A stretch of 64,000 nucleotides of DNA from Uloborus plumipes (Eukaryota > Arthropoda > Arachnida > Araneae > Uloboridae). This document shows positions 11,972 to 25,300 of this stretch, piece by piece. The stretch spans positions 1-64,000 of the forward strand of contig JAXGGA010000484.1 in assembly GCA_038373865.1 (NCBI GenBank), given 5' to 3'. The notes under the pieces are model-generated. The model was not told the origin of the DNA, ran no database searches, and saw only the letters and a list, made by a program, of their open reading frames with translations. Position numbers and translations under genes: made by a program. The first letter of the stretch is position 1. The number at the start of each line of letters is the position of its first letter.

Positions 11972-13981
11972 ACAAAAGTGTTCGATAACTCATATTTCTG
12001 ACAGAAAGTTATAAAAGAAGAGTAAATTTGGAGATAAGGTAAAGAATAAATTATTGCTTTGTACAACTCATAAATATCTTTGATGTACATTTTCTAGACT
12101 ACTGTTATAATTTTATGTTACGTATACTAAATTCTAAGTAATCTGTCAAAATAAAGTGGGATACAGAAGAGTTCATGTTGAATATATGTTGACTATAAGA
12201 CACCATAGTAAAGCAGTTTTCGCGTTATTGATAATGAAACAGAAATGCGTGAGCTCTATGAAATATAATCTTCAAGTGTTTTGAAGGATTTCAAACAAGC
12301 AACAAGTAAAAGAACTTTCCCAAAGTATCATATCAAACGTTTTCCTAAGTGCAGTCAGTTAAATTTACCGAGCCGAGTAGGAGGGTTATAGTTGGTAACC
12401 GTTTTAGCTGTAAAAGGAGAGCTTTGTTCGTGTTAATATGAGAATCTCACTTAAAATTTTGTGTTTTTTCAGTGTTGCCGATCCTCTCCAATTGAGCAAG
12501 GGAGATTGTACGTTCTCCTCAAATGCTACTGGGCACCACCCCAGAACCAAAGCCCTCCCCCTCCCCAAAATCAAATCAAAAATACCCTTAAATTAACCCC
12601 CTTAAATATTTGAATGGCGAAGTATGTGGCATGGGTACTCCCCCCCCCCCATTAGTGGACACTGTAGGTTATATACGAAACTTGACATCACCCTGTCTGT
12701 TGTCTTTAAAATAAATTGCTGAATCTTTTCCGAGGAATTGATACACTTTTACTTACATTAAAAATATCATTTTTGCCATTAATTTTAAGCCTCAGTTTTT
12801 CATGCAGTACAAAATTATCTGTTTTGAATTGCAAACGTAAGCCTTTGTTTTCTTTAAAATGATTTGTTATGAATGACAATTTAAGACACAAGAATTACAT
12901 ACTGATTCTAGTTCGTAATATTCTCTTATTCGTTATTATCTACTTAAAAAGAGAAAAAGAAGAAGTGCATTAGAATCTTAATGCACGCTATTAACTTTCG
13001 ATATTAGGTTTCAATAGCATTGCACACCATTTGCTGCATAAGAACACATTTCAACGTAATGGTACTTAGGAAGCCTAGGTTCCATTTCCAGATGACTTAC
13101 GGGATGCAAATTGCCCATGCCTATTACATTAAATTAAATAATTTCATTTTCTTTTAAAGGTAAAAAAAAAACATTCTTTATAACTAAGAGCTAAAAATTT
13201 CATTTTTAATGCTCCTATTTTCTGGACATTCTAGTTAAAGTATGTATGTTATTATTTTTCTTAAGAAACAGTTTTTGTTCTTACTTTAGTCATTGCTATT
13301 GATTTGGTACGTTTAGACGGAATCACTTAAAAACAATAACGATAAAAATATCTTCATTTTCTTCATAATCACTGAAAAATGCAACAGATTGAATTTCATA
13401 TGGCAGAAGAAAAAAAAAGTATTGTCTACCTAACGAGGCATTAGTAAATTGAAGCAATTGTCAGTAATGAGTGACTAATTTTGAACTTCCAAAATTTGAT
13501 TCAAGTATTAGCAGCATTTAAACATTTTTTAACGTAATAAATATGTAGTTTTTTTACATTTTTTTTACAGCAAGCGGAGAGAAGACACTTTCAATTCAGT
13601 TATGTAGCCACATTTTAATTTTTAGTTGCCACTGTACTTAGAGTTTTTATTTTTGTGAAGGCAAGGAATTTCTACGCATAACGAATCTTTTGGCGCTTCG
13701 TTCAAAGGTTACTTAAGGAGAAAGGTTTCGGTTGTCAAACCAGCTAAAGGTTATTTTCTTGCTTTCATAGAAAAATTTCTGTATGAAGAGTGAAACTGAG
13801 TTGAAAGTACACAAGGGAACTTAATTTTGGACATTTTTCAACTTTTTAGAGATTTTACATTATACAATTATTAAATTTATTTCATTTGAATAATTCATTT
13901 ATATTTCTATAATATGCATGTATTCATTCCATGTCAAGATTACCTTTATTAAATTTAATTATATTTTTAAATGAAAACTAT
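11972..13981. other. AT-rich intron, nothing recognised
   Basis: A C-run (12640-12650) and a CT-rich patch (12540-12600, CCCTCCCCCTCCCC) are the only marked compositional features. No exon-like stretch was found. Confidence 0.5.
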
Positions 13982-14264
13982 GCCGGCCACCTTGTCTAGT
14001 GGTCAGAGCAGTCTGCCACAGATAGTGTGGTCCCGGGTTCGAGTCCCGGCTTGGGCATGGATGTGCTTTCTCTCTCCTGTAATTGCCCTTTCTTTGTGTG
14101 AATGTGTTGTTGTGAAAGGTTGCCTACCCTATAAATGAGTACCTATGGCATACGTGTACTGTGGAAGTCGGACTTTGCACCAAATTACGGTACAGTTGGA
14201 AAAGTGAAGCAACGCACCCCAAATTGCCAGCCTGGCTGGCACACGTCAAAAAAAAAAAAAAAAT
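13982..14264 (+). mobile_element. tRNA-derived SINE with poly(A) tail, copy 1
   Basis: The 5' part resembles a tRNA: an A-box-like TGTCTAGTGGTCAGAG and a perfect B box GGTTCGAGTCC at 14036-14046, followed by CCGG. It would be transcribed by RNA polymerase III from internal promoters. The tRNA-unrelated body includes TGTGTGAATGTGTTGTTGTG and CCTATGGCATACGTGT, and it ends in CTGGCACACGTC plus 15 A. The same body is found at 50689-50946 with about 70-75% identity by eye, so this is a dispersed family. I could not see a target-site duplication. Confidence 0.85.
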
Positions 14265-16387
14265 GTTTTCAAGTGATTTCTGATTTAATTAGATTTTTTT
14301 TTTTTGGCAACGAAACAGGATGTTGGTTTAGCGTAAAACCAATCAAAGTATCAGCATAATAATTGATTTAATATTGAATATTAAATTTTATTTAATTAGT
14401 GCGTAGATTATGTTATTGTTTTTGTAACATTCACTATTGTTTAATAGTTAAAAATACACATTTTATATATATATATATATAATATTCCTACGAAAAGAAT
14501 ACATACATAAAAGATAAATTATAAACAAATGATTTAAGTAAAATAAATAAATCTAATAATTCATTATACAATATTGCATGATGAAAAAGTTGAAAAATGT
14601 CCAGAATTTTGTTCACTGTGTACATAGTTATCTTTTTCCTTGAAAATTGAATTAGAGTTCTTCATAAAAAAATTAGCCGATCTAAACCCCCCCCCCCCGC
14701 CCCGAACCCCACCCAAAAGAAAGTTTTTTCAGAAACAAAATGTCACCTATATTACTTAGAAGCCAAATTCTGTCCTCTCATTTTTGACGATAGTCCAATA
14801 ATTCTCCGCGCCAGTTCCAGTTTTATCACTTCTTCATGATCAAGCACCCCCTCCTCCTTTTTTTTTAATCTCACACAAATGATCGTTTTTCGAGAATTAA
14901 GTAACGATGTCGGATCTGACAGAGCGTGCTTTATAACTACTCTCCCCCACTCTTTTAATCAAGAGCATCATCCACCATGCCCTCTGATACACTGATTGTA
15001 ATCTCAAAATTTGATTGTCCTCTCCAAGCCGGAGAAGTATGAAGCATTACTTGGCGATGCATTTCCTTCTGAATCCAGCCCGATTTTATCTTAGGAGAGT
15101 CTTATCACATAGGGCTCCACCCTTATCTAATGATAGCCTTGGCGTCGAGATAATCCGGAGCAGTCTATAATCTTTTTTTTTCTCCTTTTCCTGCTAATGA
15201 GATGTGTTCCTCTGTAGTTGTGCAATCCACAAGGGATCGCCATTCTTCTCCATATTGGAAAAGGTGGAACACTATAGCTGGCTGAGAGCTCCTAAAGGAG
15301 CATGGAAAGTATATTTTCAGTCGAGATAATCACAAGGGGCTTCGTTGCTGAAGATGAAAATATAAGAGACTTTAAGATATATGATAAGGCTTTTGTGCCT
15401 GATCTTTAACTGACTGTGTTGGAAATAAGCGTTAGTTAGTTGCATTTGTGACCAAAATTTTGGTTTGACACCTAGATTTTCAATCCTAAGTACCAAATTT
15501 CAAGCTTAAAGTTTTGGATCCCATTGAAGGTTTTTTCCTGGCTCATATTGGGATTAAAACTCGTGATTGACCTGATGGATAAATTTGTAAAGTAATTTTT
15601 AAATGCCATCAATTTTAAATTCAAAAATTATTTTCTTTTGTATTTGAGTCGTTTTGAATCAAAACCATTTGTATATCCATTTCTGAAAATCCATAGATCT
15701 AAAGAGGTTTTGACTGGAAACCCTTATTCTATATTCACTCTTTATTACGATTTAGGGATTCGTGAGCTATTGCCTTTAAAACATTGGTAAAGAAGCTTTT
15801 ACACTTATATTTTTTTCAAATAAAATTAGTGTTCATAAAAAGTAGACTTAGCGTGTTTTGATTCTTAACTCATTTTACAAATATGAAATGGGCAGTGTAT
15901 AGCATACAGCAGTGCGTTTAGTAAAAAAAAAACATATTGATGAACATATTCGATTCATTAAAAATGACACATAAATTGTTCATTTTGACGCATAACAACT
16001 GATACTAAGGCGCCATCATCAAGTCCTATTTCTAACACTGTTACCACTAATACTTCTATAATGTTAACATTTTAAATAAGGCGATTGAGCACTCAAATTT
16101 TTTTTAGAAGAGAGCAACTATTCCTCTTTTAATACAGAAGGGTATTTTAATACTTATAGGCTGTTGAAAATGGAGTAGATTAAGTAAATAAAAGCATGAA
16201 CTAAAAACTAATTTAGAACTATTTTATTCATTTTGTAAGAAGAAAAACGGTTTTAACAACTTGAAATTACTGTTTCTCAGACGCTGAAGGTTTAAAAACT
16301 GCATTTTACACTGTAAATAAATTATTTTTAACTAAAAACAAAATCGCCTGAAAGAAAAAAAAAGAGTGGGGAAATAAAAAGCAAAAG
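14265..16387. other. Intronic stretch without recognised gene
   Basis: Contains a (TA)n run at 14465-14482, a C-run at 14689-14698, and a less AT-rich, apparently non-repetitive segment at about 14740-15320. No protein motif is visible in the latter on either strand. Confidence 0.5.
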
Positions 16388-16389
16388 TA

Positions 16390-17687
16390 GGGGAGAGTGG
16401 TAATGAATGGGCCACTTTTTGGTTTTGAATTTTTGTAATTTTTTCTAACACTTTGTTAAACGCTAAATTGGTGTTTTAGTTACTTTACTTATCTGGCTAT
16501 CTAAAAAAGTCATAAAAGTTGGATTAGCACCTGTCTATAATGAATTATAATAGAAAATAAAAATTTTGAAATTTGGCCCATTCAACCCCACCTATGGGGT
16601 GGAATGGGCCATCAAAGGTAATGAATGGGCCACTGAATGAATTCAATGAAAACATGTGGATTTAATCTTTTATTTGCTGAATATAACAAAATAAATGTGG
16701 CACTTGACATGATGATACAAAATCATACTGATTTAAAATTATATAAACATCAAAACTGATGCAATTAAAATAAAACTGATGCATACCAATTGTAGCAGAA
16801 AAATGACTAAATAATGAGATTGTAAGAAATAGATAACATCAAATATGTATTTAAAAAAATAACAGATAATACACACTATGATTTAACAAAATTTATATAT
16901 TTCAAAAATAATATTAAAAATCACTTTCAAAAACTTCATCTTCATTTTCAAACTTGTCAAAATTCAAAAAAAAAAAAAAAAAAAAAAAAATTTAATTTAC
17001 TAGACATCGGGAATAAGAAATATCTAACTTAAGTTACCAATAAAGAAAATGAAATTGTACTGTGAGGAATATAATATGAAGGAGAGAGGGGGCTTTTTCA
17101 AGCCTCGCAATTGCGACCAGAGGTCTATTGTACTATAGGAATATAATATAGATCTGCCAATTATATTTAGAAGTGACTACAAACATATTTTGACGACAGT
17201 AATCTTTATCTATGACAGTCAGTTGTGTTTCATATTAATGCGAAAATTCAAAGAAAAGGAAGAAAAACAATATTTAGGTGGCCCATTCATTACCATGACA
17301 TAGTGGCCCATTCAGCCCCACCTATACTTTTGGAATACATTTAGGTTTTTTGAGTACATTGAATTTAAATAACATCAAAATACATCTTAAGATTAGTTTA
17401 TAGGTATGGAAAGACTAGCTTATACATATGTATGCAATGAAATACTTGGTACATTTTAGCTAGGAAATGTTTTACTAAAAAGGGAAAAACTTACTTTTCA
17501 GTCAGATTCTTGACCATGCCACTCTAGATTGAAAATGACTCAGCACAAACGAATGAAAATTGGATGAGTTTAGTAGAACAAATAGCTACATCTATTGGTG
17601 GCATCAAAAAATAAATTATGCAAATACTTTTTCATATTTTGTTAGTGGCCCATTCATCACCATGGCCCATTCATTACCACTCTCCCC
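16390..17687. mobile_element. TA-flanked element with reiterated TAATGAATGGGCCA motif
   Basis: 1.3-kb element with perfect ~25-bp inverted termini starting GGGGAGAGTGGTAATGAATG, flanked by TA (16388-16389 and 17688-17689). The motif GGTAATGAATGGGCCA recurs at about 16402 and 16618 and, inverted, at 17279, 17644 and 17662. A second phrase, GCCCATTCARCCCCACCTAT, occurs at about 16576 and 17310. No transposase frame survives. TA duplication suggests mobilisation by a Tc1/mariner-type enzyme; the repeated motif looks like multiple transposase-binding sites (inference). Confidence 0.75.
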
Positions 17688-17689
17688 TA

Positions 17690-19397
17690 ATTGGCTACAT
17701 TTACATACGATTTTTTATCCAAACCTATGAATAAAATTTATTTTACAACTCCAGTGTAAAAATCAACTTTTTAATTACTAAATGATAAACTATATTTTAA
17801 TACCTGATTAATTATATATGTTTTCTACATTTTTAATCACCTCTTGAAGTCAGTGCCTCCTATAAACTAGTGCCTGATCTTTGATCACATAAGTTTATGC
17901 TCTTATTTTTGAAGATGTTTCCAAGTTTTTTTATCACTCTTAAAATGCACAAAATAACCTTAATATTAGAGTTTCTACATGATTCTGATAGTTTGTAAAT
18001 TTTCACATCATCGCACGAAGTTTCAGTTATTATGTTTGACTAGATTTTTCCTCCATATTTAGAAAAATCGCTTTTGGTAGCTTTTCACTCATAATTTACT
18101 TGAAGAAAAACAGCATAATAAACATTCATTAGTCTTTGCATATGCTTACAACTTTAAAAGCTAAGAAATGAGCATTTAACCCATTGTATACTGATTTTTC
18201 AAAATTAAGTTTCTATATCATTCTATGACCTTATATGATTCCAGAAGGCTTCTGTAAAGCAAGCACTCATTCTCTACTCCAACAATTGTATGAACTGCGA
18301 ATTTCACCGAAGGTAAAATAAAATAGTATCAGAAGAGAAATCTGCGAGTAAATAACGCCTGAAGATGTTCTGAAAAACTTATAAGAACTTGTTCCTATAT
18401 GTTTGATCAGATCGACGTCATTAATATTTTATGAAATATCATGAATTTTATTTACACATTTAGACTAAATTAAACATTCTTTATTGAGGGAACCCTCAAA
18501 GTTAACCCATTTTTTAAAATAACATTTGATTTATAATAATAACATGATGTTAAGTAACTCTAACTTTATTTCGTTTCATTCACAAAAAGCAACATGAGTT
18601 GTTGAGAACAAAAGTGTCGTAATTCATTTTTTAAAATGATTTATTTTTTCACCATTAGAATTAGATTTAACCTCACTCTACTTCATACGAAAGTAGTGTA
18701 AGAGTAGGTTCAACCTTTTCCAGGTAGAAAGTCATGGCAAAACGGAGCAACAGCAGAGTTTTGGGAAAAAGTGTCTACTAAACCATTCATTTACTCCAAA
18801 TCTAATATTATTGATCTATACCAGTTTTGCTCTCAATGTTTCATATTACAAGAGTCGTGAAGAGGAAGATAGGAATCATAACCCCTACGAAGTCATAAAA
18901 CTACATACATATTTTCACGTATAGTACATATAGATACGTGTTACAAGTGCACCCTTTCTAATTAACAGTTTCTTTTTAAGCCACTGTGGCCAGAAACTTT
19001 TCCCCTGTTTGCCAATCCTCCTTAGTATTTTTGCCCTTTTTCGGTGGCTCCGCTTTGTAGTTTTATGTATTTTCCCCTAGGTTTCTTGTTGTATCTTGGC
19101 TGTTATTTACCACTGAGTTGGCATTTTAATACATTTTATATTGAGAATAGAAAAGTCAGAAAATACAACATGTTTTTTTCTTCGTGTAGTGGTTTATAGT
19201 ATAACCGCTAAGCAACTTCCTTAATGGAACAGAATCCTCAGTATTTCACACTACCTCTATTCTATAATACCAGCACTACCTCTATAATGACAGGCAACTT
19301 CTTTAAATGAACATGAACAATTTAGTTTGAAGGGATATTTCATAATCCTTCAGGCTGAATATCGGGCATTGAGTATATTTTTGCATTTAAATTACAG
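17690..19397. other. AT-rich intron, nothing recognised
   Basis: No repeats or exon-like signals were found beyond simple AT-richness. Confidence 0.5.
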
Positions 19398-19399
19398 TA

Positions 19400-20266
19400 G
19401 GGGAATATGGGGCAAAGAGAAATAGAGGGGCAAGAGAAATGGTGAAATATTGTCAGTTTGCAGCGCCATCCATTTAGAAATATTATAATGAAGTTCCTGA
19501 ATATGTAGTTGATTCCAGTCAAAAAATAAATAGCTCTAAAGATCAAAATTTGATACACCTGTTGTCATATTCCGTGGTTTATGAAAAATATTTTTCGCTA
19601 TTATAAAATGTAAGGTTTTTGTAATTACTATTTTAAGTATTGCTTGAGATCTATTGATGTCCAGTGTAGTTCCTATTTAGTTCATATTAGGCATGTTTTG
19701 ATTTTAAAGGTCAAGTGCTAGCTAGACAAAGTAGATTGGGTGAAGGGGTTCATTTCATTTAGGTACGTATTCATTCATTTAATAAATTACTTACGTACTC
19801 CTTCATTTACTAATTCCATTGCATTTCTTTACTTATAAATTCACTTATTTATTCATTTATTCACTTATTTTCTTATCCATTCACTACTTTACTCACTCAT
19901 TTTTTCTCATACATTAATTAATTTGTTTATTTTTCTTTGTTTCATTCTCAGTTCATTTGTTCGTTTATTTACACATTCATTTGATGAAAAATATTTCAAA
20001 TCAACAAACAGAAAATTTTTTATTACAAAAATATTTTATTTTTCACTTGAACATGATTTTTCAAGTGAAAATTTTCTCCCTTTTTTGAAGGAGAAAGGCA
20101 ACTGCTAATAACTTAAAATAATGTTTTAATGCAAGTTGTATAGCAAAATACATTCTTTTATCTTTATGTACAAAATTTTTAGAACAAATTTCAAGTTTAT
20201 TCAAAAAGGTAGGTTTTTGAAAAAGGTAAGTTACCTTAGTTATTTTATGTTGCACCACATTCCCCT
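19400..20266. mobile_element. TA-flanked element with GGGGAATRTGG ends
   Basis: Inverted termini GGGGAATATGGGGCAA (left) and GGGGAATGTGGTGCAA (reverse complement of the right), flanked by TA (19398-19399, 20267-20268). Interior 19750-19985 is a degenerate ATTCATTTA-type simple repeat. There is no transposase. Ends resemble in style those of the 16390-17687 element, so both may depend on related mariner-type enzymes (inference). Confidence 0.65.
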
Positions 20267-20868
20267 ATAGCAAGATTTAGATCTTTAGACGAAAAAAAAT
20301 TTGATTTCGCGTTGAGTAATAATTATTTTGCGTGAAAACTAGTAAAAAATACGAAAGAAATGTATCAATGAGTTATTAAGGTGCATGAGCCTCGCATTTC
20401 AGCAAATTACCGATAAAAGAAATCAACTAAAAAGATGTTTTTTGAAGGAATAAATATTTACGTCTCGTGTTGTCGATTTCTATTTATTTTAGTGTACCGG
20501 AGCCGGAGAAAACATTATGGCATAAGTAAAAACAGAAATAAAACGGACTCAAAAGTAGATAATTAGCTTACAAGTTTTTCTTTTTATCTCTGTAGCACGA
20601 AAGAGCTTCGGAAATAACCATTTCCTCTCTTGGAATTTGAAAGGCTTCGCACTTTACTGAACTTGATTGAAGAAGAAGGTTTCCATTAATATGCCTCTCG
20701 ACGGTACATTAAAATATCAAACGAAAGATGCGCCAAGATTTCTCGACTCATATTCTCATTGAACATTCTGCCATTACGTCGGTCCTGTTTTCATTCCAGA
20801 GATTCCTACACGCTCGGAAAACTCTTTTCATTTTCAAAACGAGAGAGCTCTCCCATTGATAGAAAAGT

Positions 20869-21609
20869 TCTCACAATCGATTTGAAGATCAAGACTGGGG
20901 AATTTTTCCGGTCGCCAGTGGCGAGTAGAAGTGAATTTGTATGAGTCACCACTTCTTTTTTTCCGGTCGCCACATGTTTTGTAAGCCAGGGAAAAGTAAT
21001 TAAGCGACAAATTAGTTTTTAAATTGCTACAAAAACGTAAAAACTGTCTGATTAAACGAAACTTAATGTAGCTAATTAATGTCATTAACAGTAATTGTAC
21101 TGTCCGTCCTTGAAAACCGCGCCTAGAACTCGGGAACCATTCCACTTTAAGAAAGGGTGACGGGTTGTGAATGGGAACTTCCCGAAGTTTTCAATTTAAA
21201 ACTTGCATTTTTGCTATCCTTTTGATGCATTCAACTAAACTATGTACTTGAACTTAGCATCGTTCTACGTTGTTTGATACGGCTCAAAATGCTTTTTATT
21301 ATTCTTCCCCTTATTGTTATCTTACCTATCACCCCTATTTTAGTAAGATCAGAAAAGCCTTGATGCATGAGTAAATACGCGGTAAGAAAATTAGACAGTA
21401 TAAACAAGTGTTAATTATGTAAACCGGAAATAATTTCATTTTTAAGAAGAATGTTTCTGGCAACTTAATAGTTCATAGCACAGGTTTGGTTGAGGAGAAT
21501 GGCGACCGGGTGATGAATGATGCTAACAGTTTTAGTTGGCTCTTTTTTTATTTAGTCGCCACGTGGCGAGTGGCTATCACTAATCTTGATCTTTAAATCG
21601 ATTTTCTAC
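20869..21609. repeat. Inverted repeat pair with GTCGCCA..TGGCGA cores
   Basis: 20869-20925 (CACAATCGATTTGAAGATCA, then CCGGTCGCCAGTGGCGAG) matches the reverse complement of 21554-21609 (AGTCGCCACGTGGCGAG, then CTTGATCTTTAAATCGATT). Further partial GGTCGCCA copies lie at 20962 and 21499. This suggests a ~740-bp element with inverted ends, boundaries uncertain. Confidence 0.5.
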
Positions 21610-21870
21610 TTAAACTTGAAAGAGCAGGGATAAACGCCTGCCATAAGGATCATTTAAGGTATTAAAAATATATTTTGCGCAGGGTACAAAGTAGTATGTT
21701 TTTTTTTTTAATTTAGCGAAAATGTGTTACGATTTCTTTATCACTTCATTCCTTTGTTATTTATTGATCTAGAAACTACTTTAATTCTAACGACACACAA
21801 GTTACCAAGAAACTGTACGATAGTGTAATAATGGAAAAATATAAATAAATCGCAATCGAAAAAGCATAGT

Positions 21871-22310
21871 AAAACAAGTTTTGTGTGGCAGACATTATTT
21901 GCCCTCGTGTCCCGGTTATCGATATATAATGTCATAAAGTCAAAAGAAATGTTTAAAAAACTCGCAAAATTTATCGAGTTTCTCGAATCGAGTTTTTCGA
22001 AATTTATCGAGAGTAGAGGAAGACAACTTTCATATGATTTGAAGATGGATGTTCAGCTACATGCAGACGGGCTATACCCGTATGACCTTCAAAACATGTT
22101 TTGTGTCGCAGACATTATTTGCCCTCGTGTCCCGGTTATCGATATATAATGTCATAAAATCAAAAGAAATTTAAAAAAAAACTCGCAAAATTTATCGAGT
22201 TTCTTGAATTGAGTTTTTCGAAATTTATCGAGAGTAGAGGAAGACAACTTTTATATGATTTAAAGATGGATGTTCTGCTACATACAGACGGTCTTGTCCC
22301 GTATGACCTT
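21871..22310. repeat. 220-bp tandem duplication (two copies)
   Basis: 21871-22090 and 22091-22310 are about 95% identical in the same orientation (e.g. GACATTATTTGCCCTCGTGT at 21891 and 22111). Each unit contains a nested TCGAGTTTCTCGA / TCGAGTTTTTCGA motif. The open frame across the first copy is not conserved as protein. Confidence 0.9.
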
Positions 22311-25300
22311 AAATTTCTTGCTTAGTCTATATTTTCTTTAAATTTAGACCGACTTTAGGACCTGGCATTTTGATAACGGAAGGAAGAAGGCAAAAAGAAA
22401 AAAAAATGCCTAGAGTAAAATGTCTCAATATGCTCTTTCGATTGTTACCAATTTAAATATTTTTCACTATTACACTTTTCGTGTGCTTGCATAGTGCGGA
22501 ACTAAATTGTTAGTTTATTAAATTAAAAAGAATTTTATACAGTACTTTTAAAATTTCATTTCATTCTGGGGTCGTCTTAATAAGTTTAGTATTTTCATGA
22601 GATCCCCTGAGAGCCAGAGTGTAACCAATTAAAGCTGTTTCCCGAAAGAAATTAAAAGGCTATTTAAGTAGTTAAGAGTTGTAAAAAATAAACCTAAACT
22701 TTAGAGAAATATATTAATTTTTTAACGTGAAAATGACACGCATTTCTCTGAACCAATGATGAAACTGTTTTTTGTTCATATAATTAGATGATTTAAACTC
22801 ACCTTTATAAATATTATACTTATTGTGAATCCAAAACATTGCAAACATCGTACTCACCTTAATATGTCCTTTATTGTAGATAAAGTGAGAAATATAAAAT
22901 TACAAAAATGCATTTCGGACCTAATTACTTCGTTTCACCACGAAAAAAAAATATTTTTAGAAAAACAAAGTACGGATATTCATTCAAAGAGCAATTTAAA
23001 GTTATTTTTTGTTTATGATGAAGAGCTTTTTAATTTTTATCACAACCATTTCATTTTTGTGAAGAAAAATACTCATAGAATTGGATTTCCTCTTATTAAG
23101 AAAAAAGGAAAGACGACTGTGTGTGTAAAGAGTTTACTATTCAAAATATTCTTAGGAATATAATTGTTGCTCGTGATTAAGAAAAAAAAAACGTTAGGTG
23201 AGAAGAATTCTCGGGATTCTGTGAAAATGTAATTTAAGTTTGTAAACATTATCTGAAAACATTTTAATGTCTGCAACAACTTGTTAATAACCGTAACTTA
23301 TAAAATTCAAAAAAGCTTAAATTTAAATGTCGTGTTATAAAATTGTTCTTTTCTAAACGTTGACGGGAAGTTTTGCACTTTTTTTAAATTTAAGCCTGAC
23401 TGTTGAACAGCTTTTATTTTCAAAGTAGATTGTGCAACGTATAGCAATGATTGTACAACGACATTGCAGTTAATGTCTAATAATTCTTCCGTCAATAAAT
23501 CCGTGAAACATAGTTCGACACGATTCATTTTTGGCTGAATTTGCGAGATTTCAGTAATTGCTATCATACATAAAGATATATCAACACAAATTGCTTTCTT
23601 GAATCACTATTTAAAGAATACTATCTTTATAAAAGATTATCAAACAATTGATTTTCTTGATTTCTGTACACGATGATAATTAATATTAGATCAAAGTGGT
23701 GTACCTTGGTCCTATAATATTTTTAGCTCTACTTTTAGTGATATGTAAACACTGCACATGCAGTTTACATCTTTATGCTCCACAATTCTCCGAGTATTTA
23801 AATTGCTTCCAAAGAAGCTGAAAATCTGAGATAATTTATGTTGAAATTCACGCACGAAAAGCAATTTTCTAGCAAACAGTAAGTTCTCTTATGTCAGGGC
23901 TGAGGCAGAACTTCATGCAAAATCCTAACAGCAGATGGACAGCAGCCTATGACATCCAGAGACTGCCATTTCGTCCTTGTTACGGGCTCGTCAGTCTGGA
24001 ATAGTCAATAACCGAGCTGCAGGCAGGTGTTCTTTCAGTGAAGCTGAGATTATCTACAAACTGGTAGCTAATCTTAAGTCAGCACACCAGCAGGAATAGG
24101 TAAGAAGTGGAGTGATTCATGTCGAAAATAAATCTGTTCTATTTCGCATGTCGTATTGTCTTATATGAAAGGCGAATATATTGAGAGAAAATTGTTCTTA
24201 AGTTTTATTGCAGTAGATGTGAAGTTAAAGAGTTAAAATTAAAATAATGTCCAAGGTACCCCACATTCCTCTGCATAAAATAAATGTATATTTAAATGTA
24301 TATGCAAAAATTTACCTGTTCCCTGATGAGATGTTGTGGCATGTACTCCAAAATCTGAAAATTAAAAGAAAAAAAAATGTTGTTTAAAAATGCATAACTT
24401 CTCAATCAAAACTCTCATCTCTAACGCTATTCAGAAGGATTAGTAAAAATTTGCATTTAGCCCTTGTGACTTTTGCTTTATAACTTTCCTAACTTTATGA
24501 CTTTAAAATTTCAGTAAAAAAAGCGAATAATTTGTTCTTATTTTATAGAAGATTTTTATTTATTTTATAGAAGTTATGCTTTACTTTGGCAAGAAGCAAC
24601 GTCTTTGTCTGCTCCTTCCTCCCGTCTTACAATTTATTGTTTAACATTTATTTATTTATTATTATTCTGGTTTCCTTCCTTTATAGTCATCCAGATTATC
24701 TTTTAGAATGGCCGGATAATTTCGAGCTACTTCCTTTTTTTTTATAGTATGGCATATTTTAAAGTCACAAAGAGCATACTTCATTTACAGTCATCCAGAT
24801 TATCCGACAACAGCTGAAATCATACGGAATGGAAAAGCCATGATTCAAAAAGGATTAGATTTGTATTGCTTAAAGCTTTCAATACATTATTTCTAGAACA
24901 CTCACTTATTAAACAAAGAAATATTACGTTTCTTTAAGTACAATATGTGTACAATCCCAAAGGCATTGTATCATGGCGTTTTTCCAAAAACACTTCACTA
25001 ATTCAATTTAGCTGTAAGATCGTTAACAAATCTATGACAACAGTAGCAGAAAATTTACTTTCGGGTAAATTACTAAATTTATCAAATTTCTATTAAAAGT
25101 TTAATGTTAAAAACAACGTTATTGGTTTTACCTAATAAGTGAAAAATTAAGCACTTAAACTGTTGGAATTTACATTTTTTGTCGTAAATTGACTACACGG
25201 TTTGCTTTGATTTAACTGTATGCAAATTTCTGCATCACTTAAAAGAATTTTAACAGTCGACTGAAGGTTTTGGCAACGAGTTCTACGTTGGTTATCTTGT

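Noticed and set aside
14036..14046. True tRNA gene (B box plus A-box-like sequence), also at 50743
   Set aside because: No acceptor stem pairing, and a long shared body follows; these are tRNA-derived SINEs.
22825..23163. 112-codon plus-strand open frame
   Set aside because: Lysine/phenylalanine-rich AT-biased translation, no domain and overlapped by an opposite-strand frame.
24684..24805. Repeated TAGTCATCCAGATTATC as a MITE
   Set aside because: Two short same-orientation phrases without termini or target duplication.
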